Shown in pieces: positions 33,464-45,525 of a stretch of 64,000 bases of DNA (the first letter of the stretch is position 1; the number at the start of each line of letters is the position of its first letter). Source of the DNA: Hevea brasiliensis. Taxonomy: Eukaryota; Streptophyta; Magnoliopsida; Malpighiales; Euphorbiaceae. Position numbers and translations under genes: made by a program. The notes under the pieces are model-generated. The model did no database searches. It saw nothing but the letters and a program-made list of their open reading frames with translations, and was not told where the DNA came from. The stretch is from assembly GCF_030052815.1 (NCBI RefSeq), contig NC_079499.1:82127183-82191182 (forward strand). The letters run 5' to 3'.

Positions 33464-35089
33464 CTACCTCTCCCCATGTTTTACCACATCACTGTACTGA
33501 GGGAGACCAAAAGTAACTGTCTTTAGCCTACAGTCGATCATGGCGTGATGCCTGGCTAACCAATCCATGCCCAAGATGATATCATAATCTCTAAAGGGCA
33601 TTTCAATGAAATCAGACAGAAAAGTGTGTCCTTGGATCACCAAAGGACAATCCCTATACATTCTATTAACCTTGACCTCCTGTCCTAATGGACTTGTTAC
33701 TAGCACCTCAAAGTCCATTTTTATACATGGAACAGCAATGCAATCAATGATGCTAGCACTCACATAAGAATGGGTAGAACCCGGATCAAATAACACAAAC
33801 ACATTCTGATTAAAAGTTGAGAAGGTACCAGCCACAACATCAGATGTCTCGGCCTCTTCTCTCTGTCTCATTGCATAGATTCTGACTGGAGCACTGTCTT
33901 GCTCTGATTGTTTCACTGTGCCTTGGCTGCCTGTTGGGCTACCTCTACCCTTGCCTCTACCTCTGCTGGGTGGTTGTGAACTTTTGGTGACAGGGCTCTG
34001 AACTGACCCTTCTGCAGTAGTAGGAGGTGGTCCAACTCTGCGACTACTGGTGCAGTCCTTGGCAAAGTGTCTTGTGCCTCCACAGTTAAAACAGGCTCCA
34101 ATAGCCTTATAGCATATCCCACCATGATTTCTTCCACAAGTTTCACATTGGCGAGGAGGGTAGGAACCTCTTGTATTCTGCTGACCAGATAGAGGAGGTT
34201 TTTGTCCTGAATATCTTCCCCTACCAGACTTCTTGCCACCTCTGTTGTGTCCCCCATGGTTCTTCTTCTTTCCAGTAGGACCACTGGGACTCTGTTCTAC
34301 TGATTTTCCCTCTTTCTCTGTCTTCTCTGATTTCTTTTTCTCAGGAGCTGCTTTAGATTCAATTCTTTCTAACTCTAGGGCTTGAGAAATAAGTTCAGAG
34401 AAGTTAGTGTGTTTGAATCTGACCACTTGTAATCTGATGCTGGGCTTCAAGCCAGTTTCAAACCTCTTGCATCTCTCCCTGCTGGTAGAAAGTAGACTTA
34501 CTGCATAATGGCTTAGGCAGGAAAATTCCCTTTCATACTCAGCCACTGATCTGCTCCCCTGTTTCAGACTTAGAAACTCTTGTAACTTCTGGTCTACATA
34601 AGCATCAGGAACATATTTTTGTCTGAATTTCCTGAGGAAGTCATTCCATGTTAGCACTGCAGGTTCTACCAGACTATGGGGAATGGTTTTCCACCAGTCA
34701 TAAGCATCCACCTATAACAAAGATACTGAGTATTCAAATCTGAGCTCCTCTGTGCAGTGCAGTTTCTTGAATACCCTATCCATCCTCTCTAACCACTGTT
34801 CTGCCTCTAGAGGATCTACTGTCCCCTTGAACTCTGTGGCTCCATATTTCATCAATTTGTTATACTGCCTAGTAGAAGACTATGGTTGTACCGCTTGTGT
34901 CTGTATTGGGACTTGTGTAGGCACATTACCAGCAATTTGTTGGAACATTGCAGCCATCTACTAAGTGAACTGAGCAGGAAACTGCAGTACTGCGGGGGCT
35001 GGTACTGCTGAACCACTGACATTGTGTAAGGCTGGGGAATCCCCTTGCACCTCAGCCTCTATAGATTGATCGACTGAACGATCACCCTC
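33464..35089 (-). pseudogene. Element A Gag and aspartic protease
   Basis: The open part (33464-34711, 415 residues) has the retrotransposon Gag core (DAYDWWKTIPH, FRQKYVPDAY, CKRFETGLKP), a basic G/K-rich stretch, and knuckles CETCGRNHGGIC and CFNCGGTRHFAKDC. The protease follows with the active site as FDPGSTHSY (D at 33785-33787; usual DSG or DTG) and ILGMDWL. Upstream to about 35089 the frame is interrupted by TAGs at 34712-34714, in QP-SST and a double TAG before MAAMFQQ. The original start codon is not recognisable. Confidence 0.9.
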
Positions 35090-35265
35090 TTCCCATAGTC
35101 AATGCGAGGATCTTAGACCTCCTGAACAAATAACACAAGGAGATTTCCTCCTGTTAGTGCATATTTATAATGTAATGTACTGTATGTATCAAACAATGAT
35201 ATTGAGCAGTTGTATTATGAAGAAAGAATATTCAAGTAACAGGTGAAAACAGAATTTAAAAACTA

Positions 35266-35277
35266 GTTTAGATACCA
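35266..35277 (-). other. Element A primer-binding site
   Basis: Minus-strand TGGTATCTAAAC, eight bases after the LTR end. The first seven bases match the tRNA-iMet complement; the rest differs from AGAGC in the B and D sites, so it is decayed. Confidence 0.75.
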
Positions 35278-35880
35278 CTAAAACATGTTACACCCTACCC
35301 CTCTGTAAGGCATAACATGATCTCGTAGTATAGCTAATGAATTACCTACTTCGTCTACTGATAACCTAGTAAATACACTACCAAGGATTTTAAAACTTTT
35401 CTTACTTTTTTTTACAGTGGTGAGCACTATTTACAAGTGTTAAAATTTTTTTAAACTGAAGTGAAACAGCTAACACATTTGAATTGTTAGGAATTTCTGT
35501 AAAATTTTTGGCAGAGTGTCCTCTATATTTTGAATAAAACAGTTCTTCAAAAACCTGTAAAATGCACTTCAAATATATTTCTCAACCTCAAACTCCAACA
35601 TTTAATCAACACAATATATTTCTCAACTCAAATCCACAATAATTTTTCAAAGGCTGAGATAAAGAAATACAGTACAAATTTTACAAGCCAAAATAACTCA
35701 TTTTTTATTTTACAACTTCAATGTACATTTTAATTTACAACTGCTCAAAACCAAAAACACTATATACATACAGTGAACATACATTATAATACAAAATGCA
35801 AAATACGGTATACTTAATATACTCGATGATCTCTTGCTGAATGTACTAGTAGCCTAGTCTGCTGCCCTGTCAATCTATCT

Positions 35881-35932
35881 ACCTGCGACAGCAATGAAAA
35901 GCTATCGCTGAGACAATGTCTCAGTGGTGCAC
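35881..35932 (-). other. Paired stem-loops in A 5' LTR
   Basis: Hairpin 1: CTGAGAC with GTCTCAG, loop ATT. Hairpin 2: GCGATAGC with GCTGTCGC, 8 bp including one T-G. GCACCACT precedes and CAGGT follows. A TATTTATA-type box lies about 45 bases upstream in sense, so the hairpins could start the transcript. Confidence 0.65.
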
Positions 35933-38919
35933 AACATTAACCAAATACAACTTTAAATCCCAAATCATAAATCATATAAATAGTGGATATGTAAAACCAT
36001 AGTTAAATTCAAGACAATGAATGTCATAAAGAATTTAAACTCCATTGCACAATATCACAATAAATCTCAATAGTCAAAACATGATTAAATTCAAAAGACA
36101 GTGAATGTCAATAAGAATTTAAACTCCATTTCACAATCTCACAATACATATCAATAAATCACACACAGCTTAATCATGTTCCAAAGTTCAATTCGTCCCA
36201 AAAGCCGATGGCTAATGAGGTATACAATTCGTCCCAAAAGCTGATGGCTAATGAGGAATAACATAGCTAGCTAGCAATAATATGTGTACTCATTCTATTC
36301 GTCCTCAACAGGCACACACCTCAACACTTCAGCCAGAGAGGGAATTCAATTTGTCCCACTAGACAAGCTAGCGAGGAATACAATCAATATACATGATAGC
36401 TGTGGTTTCAAACCATTTCCAATGCTTTTCAATCAATAAGTATCCATCAATATCATCCAAACAATTTTTCACAGTTTTAAACCATTTACAATGTTTTTCA
36501 AGCAATAAGTATCCATTCAAACACATTTCCACAATTTAAAACAATAATGTACAAATAGTCATAATTCATTTTAATTGAAAAATTCAAAAGAAATAGTTGT
36601 TGTGCACAAACCTCTGATAATTGTCTCCCGGTCTTGACTCAGTGTTTCCTTCCCTTTCCCTGAGTCTTTACCAACTGAGAAACACAATTTGAAGTGTTTC
36701 CGTACTCATTTAAATTGTCTCTAATAATAATGCTTTATAATTAATTCACTGAATTCTATTATTTGCTTAGTCAACCTAATATGTCGACCCTTGATGCATT
36801 CTAGGTAAATTAGGTTTTAATGTTACTAACATGTCACATTCAATAGTCTTTTAGGGTTGGTACATGTTACCAAATTTATTTCCATGTATTTTGCATTTTA
36901 ATGAAATTTGCTGGATTCCGGGATACTAGTTTAACCTAGCTGGACGACCTAGTTCCCTCAGTTTTCGATTTTCGGTCAAAACTACAAACTTGTAGATCTA
37001 TGTCTTATTGCACACGGGGCAAAATTTAACGTCATTCTGAGTTTACTAGACCAAGTTATGGTCATTTTACTATTGCTGGTCAAAATGCATCAAGATTGGT
37101 CATTTTAGGTCATTTTAGGTTCGGCCAATTTTTGGACCCGAACTTGTGCAAGCTGTTTGACTTGTTTATGGTCATTTCTTGGCTTTGGTGTCTTCATAAG
37201 ACTTGTAGATATAGGTCTTAATATTCATGGTCAAAATTTCAGGTCAATTGGACTTGTTTTGAGTGAGTTATGGCCAAAACACTAACTGCTGCCTAAATGG
37301 TCAATTTTCAGGCCTTAATTGCACTAATCCGGATTTGGTCACTTTTCAAGTTACCTTACAAGCAGAATTTTGGTAAGCTTCCTTCATGAAAGTTGGCTCA
37401 TTTTGTGCCTAGTTTCACCTCCAATTGGTCTCATACAATTGGAGCCACACACTTAAGGTTCTAGGCCCAAAACCTAAACTGCCCTATTGCATTTTCTTCA
37501 TTACTCATCAAAGGTCACTTTTAGCATTTACCAAACTTCACATTCATGCCAATTTTGGTTTGTACCATAACCTAAACACATTTCACAACATATTGTTGGT
37601 TATTTTGGCAGCTTATAATCACACTCAACATGCTCCATATAGTGCAAAATTTTTCAAACTCAATTACAACAATTTAATCACCTAATCATAACATATAACT
37701 TCTCCACTATCATAACATATAACTTCACCACTATCTTACATACACATTTGGCAAACTTTAGGACCACAATACATCAAACAACTTCATGAATTCCAGCACT
37801 CTTCATGAAGTTAACAAGCTGCCAAATTTGCAAAGCTTCCATAATTGCTTTCAAGCTCAAATTTTCACTTGGTCCACCATCACATATACATGAGGTTAAC
37901 TTATTAAAATTTTAAACCATATTAGTCAACATTAATTGTCCACAATACATGTAAGAATTGTTTATTTAGTATATAATTTCATGGCTATCCATTTAGACAT
38001 TCACGCATAGAATTTCAAACTCAACATAAATTTCAACTCAAGTGTTCAACTTTAAAACACACCAATAATTAACCTACTAAAACTTTTATTCACTTTAATC
38101 AACATCAATACTCATCAATTTCATGTGAAAATAGTTCAAACTCTTTAATTACCATGGCTGCCTAAACTAATACATAATCATAACTCACCAAAAGCTCAAA
38201 ATTTCTTCATCAATTTATTTATCTCAAGCTTCCCATAAACTTTACTTAAGAAAGAAAACAATTTAAACACTTACCTATTGTTGGGGCTTGTTAAATCTTC
38301 ACCAAAATCCCTTGAATTTAGTATCTATTTCTTCATTGTGATGTGGGGATCAAAGTTAGTGAAGTGACTTTGGTGTTTGAGTTGGAAATGGTGGAGGTTT
38401 AGGAAGCTTGAACCATTTCGGGTATGGAGGTTTTGGAGAGCTTCATTTCGGCATGGAGGTGGTTAAGGTTGAAGATGAAGTGTTAGTGGATTTACACCTG
38501 CCCACTTAATAGATTATTTAACCCCATAGTGCTCCACTCACCATAAGTTAATAATATTATATGTTTAAAGTGTTAATTACTCAAATTATACCCCATTTTT
38601 GCTATTTACATTAGGTACCACCAATTTAATTTTTCATGAAATTTTACAAATATAATATCATGTATTTTTAATGGACATTTAGGTCAAAAGACAACTCAGG
38701 GTGTCAAATTTCCACAATGTCCCTATTCGGGTTGCATTCCCAATTTTTTGGTAACACCGGGTTTTGTCTGTTTTTCGATTTCTCACTTTTCTTTGTACTA
38801 ATTAATTAATTTTTCTTTGATATTTTTAATGGTATTTATACTTCAATAGGGGTCTATTTAAGTCCTAAAAATATTTTCCAGGGTTCCCCGTAGTCCAGAG
38901 CTAGTGAACGGTCCACGCC

Positions 38920-38972
38920 GCGACTTCCTGGTGCGGTCACCCATCGCTAGGGTTCTCAGCTCGCTTAACTTG
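38920..38972 (-). promoter_or_regulatory. 5S-like block in A 5' LTR
   Basis: AGTTAAGCGAGC, GCGATGGGTGACC and AGGAAGTCG in sense, matching the 3' LTR copy at 30181-30232 with one change in the GGGAAGTC tail. Confidence 0.6.
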
Positions 38973-39151
38973 GTTACATTTCTTTGCTATTATTTTTCCT
39001 TTGTTTTTCTTGTATTTTCTTTTCTTGTATTTTATTATTTTATGTCTCCCCACTCATATCGAATTGTAGTTCTAGGCATCCTAGCTGCCCGGACAATACT
39101 GGTCACAGGAGCAGTAGAACGCACTACCGAACTTAGGGGCATTACAATAAG

Positions 39152-40814
39152 CGACCACATTCCCCTCTTACATCAATACACACTCTAACCCATTATGAGA
39201 GGCATCACTGTAGACCACAAAGTCCTTTCCTGACACTGGCTGTGTTAACACTGGTGCCTTTGTCAACATAGCCTTCAACTTCTCAAAACTGGTCTGACAC
39301 TTGTCATTCCAGTCGAATCTGACATTTTTATGTAACAACTTGGTCATTGGAGCAGCTATTAAAGAAAATCCCTTCACAAATCTTCTGTAATACCCAGCTA
39401 GCCCCAAGAAACTTCTGACCTCAATTGTATTTCTAGGAGGCTTCCATTCCATCACTGCTTCTATTTTCTTGGGATCCACTCTAATCCCATTAGCTAACAC
39501 TATGTGTCCAAAGAATGCAATTTCATTCATCTAGAAGTCACACTTAGACAACTTAGCATACAGCTTCTTTTCTCTCAGGGTTTGTAGAACAATCCTCAAA
39601 TGCTCATCATGTTCTTCACTGGTCTTGGAATACACCAAAATATCATTAATAAAGACCACTACGAATCAATCTAGGTATGGATGGAAGATATGGTTCATAA
39701 GGTCCATGAATGTTGCTGGTGCATTTGTTAGGCCAAAGGGCATCACCAGAAACTCATAATGCCCATACCGGGTCCTGAATGTAGTCTTTGGCACATCTGC
39801 ATCCTTCACCCTCAACTGATGATACCCTGATCTGAGATCAATTTTGGAAAATACTCCTGCTCCCTTCAACAGATCAAACAGATCGTCAATTCTAGGCAAT
39901 GGATATTTGTTCTTCACTGTCACTTTATTCAACTACCGGTAATCGATGCACAACCTTAAAGTCCCATCCTTCTTTTTCACAAACAGCACTGGAGCTCCCC
40001 ATGGTGACACACTGGGGCGTATGAACCCCTTATCCAGTAACTCCTATAACTATATTTTCAGTTCCTTCAATTCCGTGGGTGCCATCCTATAATGAGTAAT
40101 AGAGATTGGTGCTGTACCCGGCAGTATTTCAATAGCAAATTCAACTTCCCTTGCTAGTGGCAATCCAAGCAATTCTTTAAGGAACACATCTGGGAAGTAT
40201 CTGACTGTGGGTATGTCACACAGATCTGGCTTAGCCTGCCTAGTATCCACCACATGTGCTAGGTAGGCTTCATAGCCTTTTCTCATCAGTTTTCTTGCAA
40301 CTGTGGCTGAGATGACATTGGACAAGAAATCTGTCCTTTCCCCCACAACTGTAATCTCATTACCCTCAGGAGTTTTCAATGAGATCCTCTTCAACTTACA
40401 ATCAACCATTGCTTGATGACGTGACAACCAGTTCATTCCCAAAATCATGTGAAACTCATGGAAAGGCAACTCAATCAGGTCTGCCAAGAATTCATACCCC
40501 TGAATCCTTAACAGGCAACCCTTGTATACTTTGTTCATCACTACACTGTGGCCCAATGGATTAGTGACCAGAATGTCTTGGTCACTCTCCCCTACTAATA
40601 TCCCCCTTTCTACAGGTAGGTTGATGCAGATATATGAATGAGTGGATCCTGAATCCACCAATGCATACACAGATGCATTATAGAGGGAGAACGTACCCCT
40701 GATGATGTCTGGGGCATCTTGCTCCTCCTGAGCTCTCATGGCATAGGCTCTGGCAGGTGGTTTGCCCTCAGGCCTCTCTGCTGACTCAGATGCAGGCCTC
40801 TGTGATGGTCCCAC
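39152..40814 (-). pseudogene. Element B protease, reverse transcriptase and RNase H start
   Basis: Protease with VDSGSTHSY active site and ILGMNWL (usual D is N). RT follows: [23 protein letters not shown] intact, but a TGA after YLD (near 39665) and catalytic FIDD changed to FIND (39642-39653), removing a metal-binding aspartate. The connection domain and the RNase H start [14 protein letters not shown] follow, then TAA and the ATAAG junction with element A. RNase H continues at 26541. Further stops lie near 39534, 40050 and 40850. Confidence 0.92.
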
Positions 40815-40849
40815 TACCTCAGATTTGCCAGATTTCCTACCCCTTTATG

Positions 40850-41979
40850 GTGTAGGAGTAGGTCTGTCTGCTTGTGTTGGAGCAGTTGTAGTAGTTCTAC
40901 GTGGACAGTTCCTCAGCTGATGCTCTGTTGACCCACACCTTAAGCAGGCACCAGTCACTCTCCAACACTCCCCCTTATGCCATTTCAGGCAATGTGGACA
41001 TGCAAAAGATGCTGGGGCTAGTCCCCTGAACCCCGTCCTTGGAGAGAGCTACCCACTGATGGTGTGGATGACCTCTCCTAGGGGTGAACTGTGGCCTGGG
41101 CCCCTGGGACTGACCCTGACCTTGTGGTTGACCTAAACTCTGCGGAGGTGGACCTTTGAACTTCTTTCCAGGTGCAGGAGATGAACTAGACTGACCCAGG
41201 CCCCTCTTCTGCTGTCTCTCCCGCTGTCTCTCCCTTCTAGTCTGCTCACTTATTCTAACTTTCTCAACTTTTAATATAGCTTCCACTAACTTGGTGAAGT
41301 CTGTGATTCCTAAGGCAGTGATCATGATCTTTATGTTGTCATTTAATCCCTCTTGAAATCTCTTACACTTTTTGGCCTTATTAGGGACTATCTCCCTTTC
41401 GTAGCGGCTCAGTCTGACAAATTCCTTTTCATACTCTGCCACTGTCAGCTGTCTCTGCCTCAGATTAATGAACTCTCTTCTTCTCTCTTCCAGGTATACA
41501 CTACCCACATATTTCTTCTTGAATTCTGAGAGGAAGAAGTCCCAAGTTATTACTTCTAGCTGCACTTAACTGGACACTGTATCCCACCATTGGTAGGCAT
41601 CATCTTGCAACAGAGATACACCAGCTTCTAGATTTTGCTCTAGAGTGCAGTGGAGTCATTTTAAAACTCTCCCTATTCTGTTCAACTAGTTTTCGGCTGC
41701 AACAGAATCATCTTCTCTCTTACCAAAGAAGTCCACTGCTCCAAATTTTCTCAGTCTTTCCAGGTGTGATTTCTACTGTGGAGGTGGTGGTGGTGGTGGC
41801 ATTACCCCAACCATTTGTCTGAAGAACTCGGCCATTTGCTGGAACATGGCCTGTGGAGGCTGAGGAGGCTCTGCTGGAGCTGGTGGAGCAGGTTCTCCCC
41901 TACCCCCAGTCTCAGCTGTTGCAGGTGGAGCATGACTCTCCACTTCCTCCTTAACTGCCCTCTGTGACGTGGGGTCCAT
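40850..41979 (-). pseudogene. Element B Gag
   Basis: Starts MDPTSQRAVKEEVESH at 41979, with a proline-rich stretch ending at TAG (relative D reads QQKSH, so CAG to TAG). It resumes with the Gag core (TWDFFLSEFKKKYVGSVYLEE, 41565-40975), whose entry carries a TAA. A frameshift lies before the knuckles CPHCLKWHKGEC and CLRCGSTEHQLRNC (about 40900-40975). Very close to the intact Gag of element D. Confidence 0.9.
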
Positions 41980-42084
41980 ATCCTATTTAACAAAGACAAA
42001 CAGATCTGCATTAGTGTCACCTCGACTCTTATAAATGCAATGCAAGGTATCGACTCTATCTAGGCCCAGAAACGCCTAAACTTT

Positions 42085-42096
42085 GCTCTGATATCA
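42085..42096 (-). other. Element B primer-binding site
   Basis: Minus-strand TGATATCAGAGC, one mismatch to the tRNA-iMet complement, five bases from the LTR edge at 42102. Confidence 0.88.
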
Positions 42097-42747
42097 CTAA
42101 ATGTGACACCCCTTACCCGTCTATAGCATAGCCGAGTAAGATATGTCACACAGTGTACCAGAACACTATATTTTATTTCAATCTTTTTTTTTAATTCTTT
42201 CTTAATTTATTTCTAATGGTTATGAAGTGCAATTTGTGAAAAATAACTCATTTAAGTCATTTATTGAAATTATAAATTTATTTGAGGTTCCGAAAATTTT
42301 GTAGAAAATCCGGCAGAGTACCGGCTAAAAATGGAGAAAACAATTCTTCGGAACCTGTGAAAAACTCTTCTAATAATCATTTTCAATCATTTTCAAACTC
42401 CAATAACCATCAACATTGTCTCAACATTAGCAATCATTTCAAATTCTCAACATTAATCCACAATTTCATTCAAATTCAAAATCAACTAAAATTTCATGAA
42501 GATATTCTCAAATTATATTAATTAAAAAAATTCTTCAAAATATGTACATCAACATATGATTACATAAATTTACAATTTACATGAGTTCATAATTTACAAA
42601 TTACAAACTACTGCCTATTACAAAATGCAAAAACATAATTTCAAAAGGGACCTAAAGGTCCTACCACTGATCCACTGTAGATGAGAGATGACTCTGACTC
42701 TAGGCAGATCTGTGACCTCACCTAGTCTGTGGCCTGTTCAGCTCTCT

Positions 42748-42752
42748 GTCTA
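42748..42752. repeat. Target-site duplication GTCTA of element C (left)
   Basis: GTCTA at 42748-42752 and 52033-52037. Confidence 0.95.
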
Positions 42753-42920
42753 TGTAACACCCTCACTGTAACAATTTCGTACATTCTGTTCCGGTGACCA
42801 GTGTTGGTCCGAACAGCTAGAACGTCTGGGAAAAATATTTTAGACTAAAGTGAGGAGCCATAATTAACTCAAATAATAATAAGAAAAATGTAGGAAAAAT
42901 TTTAGAAATAAAATACAACC

Positions 42921-42970
42921 GAGTTAAATGAGCCGGTACCATAGCGATGGGTGACCATATAGGGAAGTAT
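42921..42970 (+). promoter_or_regulatory. 5S-like block in C 5' LTR
   Basis: GAGTTAAATGAGCC, then GCGATGGGTGACC (core 42946-42956), five bases, then GGGAAGTATC. Spacing from C-box core to GGGAAGT is the same as in element A. A T5 run follows near 43020. The 3' LTR copy is at 48149-48197. Confidence 0.6.
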
Positions 42971-45467
42971 CAGTAAAGACAGTTACCGACCCCAGACCCG
43001 TGAGAAAATTAATGAAAAAATTTTTGAGACTCCAGAGAAGAGTTATTAACGTTTCTATGACATTAGAATGCCAAGAAAAGGTTTAGAAAAATTTTTCGAT
43101 CAGTACAGATGATTTTTCTTTAATAAGCCAAACGGAGGGCATTTTGGTCATTTCGTCTTCGGAGATGATTTTTGACCGACTTGTCCAATTAAGTAAATAA
43201 TTATTATGACATAAAATATGAATAAATATTGATGAAAATTAAATTAAAAATGAGTAAAAGAAAGAAGAAAGAAAGATAAACCGACAACTCGGTAAGAGCA
43301 AAATTTGGTCAATTAAATTTGATAGTCCAATATTGACTAAAAATGATGATTATTAATTTAATGAAGCTAAATTAATTTAATTAATTGAAATTATGAAAAT
43401 TAAAAAAAATTATTGAAAAGTCAAATTATAATGATTATAAACTTCAAAATAATTTCAAATTTGCCATTCTACTTATTTACCATAGTGCCATTAAATATTT
43501 AATTATTATATAGGTTAATTATTGAACAAAAATCTGCATATTTTTCCCTTCTTCTTCCCGTCCACTTGCCATCTTCCCTTCTTCTCTAAAATTCTCCATT
43601 AAAACCCAAAATCCAAAGCTTGAAACCCTAAGTCTCAACCAAATTTTTTCTTGGAAAAATTATAGCCCACCCTAAACTAAAGCCTAATTAGTAGAAAGCA
43701 CTCAAGAAAATCAAAAGAAATTGAGTTTGGGGCAAGAGGAATTTCAGCCAAGGTGGACCAAGAAGGAGCTTCAAGTTTTTGATTGATTAGAAGGTTGAAT
43801 TGTAGTTGAGTGAAGCTAAGGAACAAGGTTAGTACTATCAATTCCTTTGGATTTTGAAGTTGCACCAAATCAATTTAGGTTTTACTAAATTGGGAATTTG
43901 ATGTTATGTTGATAAATTGAGGTGTTGAGATTAATTATGGAGTATTTGAAGTGTATTGAATGTGATTGAAGTTGGAAGTAGTGTGGAATGGGGGGGGGGG
44001 GAGGAGGGGGTGTATTAGAAGTGTTGTGTTCATGCAGGATTTTCTGGACTTTGAGTCCAGTACCTAAATGTGACCATAAGTAGAGTTAGGTTACACCAAT
44101 TGGTGTGAGACCAATTGGACATTAAACTTAGGACATAATGACACATTTTTGGTGAAAAAACCATGCCCAGAAAACCAACTTAGGATAACCTAAAACCTAC
44201 CCCAATCTGGGAGACCAACATGCTGTCTCTGGAAAATGACCAAATGAACAGTATTTGTTCAAATGATCATAACTCAGTGTAGGCAAGTTCAATTGATCTG
44301 AAATTTTACCAGCAGAAAGCTGAGACATATACCTACAACTTTCAAGAGGAACACAAATCCAAATTCTGACCATAACCTTGTCAAATTGCCAACCAAACTT
44401 AGGTCACCAAATCTGGCAGAACCAAATTACCCAGAAAATCTGGGTACAGGTCACTCCGGCCAGTTATGGTAAAATCACCATAATTTGAGCTACAAAACTC
44501 CAAATGGAGTGATTCAAAAAGGGAATTAAAGAAGACACAATAAGGAACAACTTTGATGAAGAAAAGTTAGCCCAGTTTCCACTGTAAAATTGTCCAATGG
44601 AACAGTAAACTTAGGTAATCAAAACTGAAAATTTAGAAATGCATCTAGGGGACTTTAAATTGCAATTAGCAATTAATACTAGCAAATGTAGAACCCAAAT
44701 GTGGGATCTTAGTGTAATTAGAATTAATATCCATTAAGTATGAAAAAGTCAATATTTTGGTTGACTAGTAAGGTGAATAGTAATCAAAATGATTAGTAAA
44801 TTAAGATGAAGACCTAGAACCAAATCTAAGCTTAAATCCTTAGAATTGTATGACAAATGTGGACTATGCATCCTAGTCAAAATTGTTAAAGGGAAATTAA
44901 AACCATAAATTTGAAATCCATGAAATGTTCATGGATTACTTGAAACATGAAAAATAAGTCACCTAATTGATGTGAATAGATAGTTAGGGCTTATATGCCC
45001 ATCACAAATAGAATTCATAAAATATTAGTAACTCCACTTGAAATATAAAATTCGTAATTACATAAGTAGATTTTTGAATGTATAAATGAGAAAGAAAAAA
45101 ATGTTTTGAATACAATGGTACATGTGAACCATTGTTTTGAATTGTGATCAATATGAATGACATAATGAATGAATAAATGAATCATATTAATGTATGAATG
45201 AGACATTAGTTCTCATTATTCTAGAAAGGAAAAGTACTTTGAGTATAATGGTATCAAAAGGATAATTGATGCGAATTGTAATCACATAAATGATCAAATG
45301 AATGTATGAGTTATAATTGAAATTTATCATGAAATAATGAAGTCATAAAACACAATGTATTAATATTTAATTATATTATGTGCCATTGTATTGCCTAGAC
45401 ACGTGTGTCAGATTGGATAGATTGGCATGCCAATAGGGTATTGTTTTAGCAGTACTGCGAAAGGCTT

Positions 45468-45525
45468 TATGCCTGTATTCATGGCTTTTATGCCCGTATT
45501 CATGGCTTTTATGCCCGTTTATGTG
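45468..45525. repeat. 21-bp minisatellite, 3 copies, in C 5' LTR
   Basis: Units of ATTCATGGCTTTTATGCCCG type; each forms a small GGC/GCC hairpin. The 3' LTR has about five copies (50685-50770), explaining most of the LTR length difference. Confidence 0.8.

Larger units (their letters stand above)
26547..39146 (-). mobile_element. Element A: full-length Tekay-type Ty3/gypsy retrotransposon, 12,600 bp
   Basis: Complete structure with two 3,861-bp LTRs, primer site, gag, protease, RT, RNase H, integrase, chromodomain, polypurine tract and ATAAG duplications. It sits in B's RNase H region. The LTRs have equal length but differ by a few percent, mostly transitions, with clustering in the first 230 bp (plus coordinates). 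The coding frame is nearly continuous but broken by eight TAG stops and altered catalytic residues, so it is not autonomous now. Confidence 0.97.
35286..39146 (-). repeat. Element A 5' LTR, 3,861 bp
   Basis: TGTTACACCC...GGCATTACA, the same length as the 3' LTR. Paired stem-loops at 35881-35932 (CTGAGAC-ATT-GTCTCAG perfect here) and a 5S-like block at 38920-38972 (core 38935-38945). Confidence 0.95.

Noticed and set aside
33913..34284. 123-codon minus-strand frame overlapping gag of element A
   Set aside because: It is an alternative-frame shadow of the basic, Gly/Lys-rich Gag region and zinc knuckles, with no independent homology.
26547..39146. Assignment of the long-LTR gypsy elements to the Ogre/Tat lineage
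   Set aside because: A chromodomain with RNKQIPLVKVLW-type sequence follows the integrase, no extra upstream ORF or second RNase H is seen, and the primer site is for initiator Met tRNA, all of which fit Tekay/Del chromoviruses.
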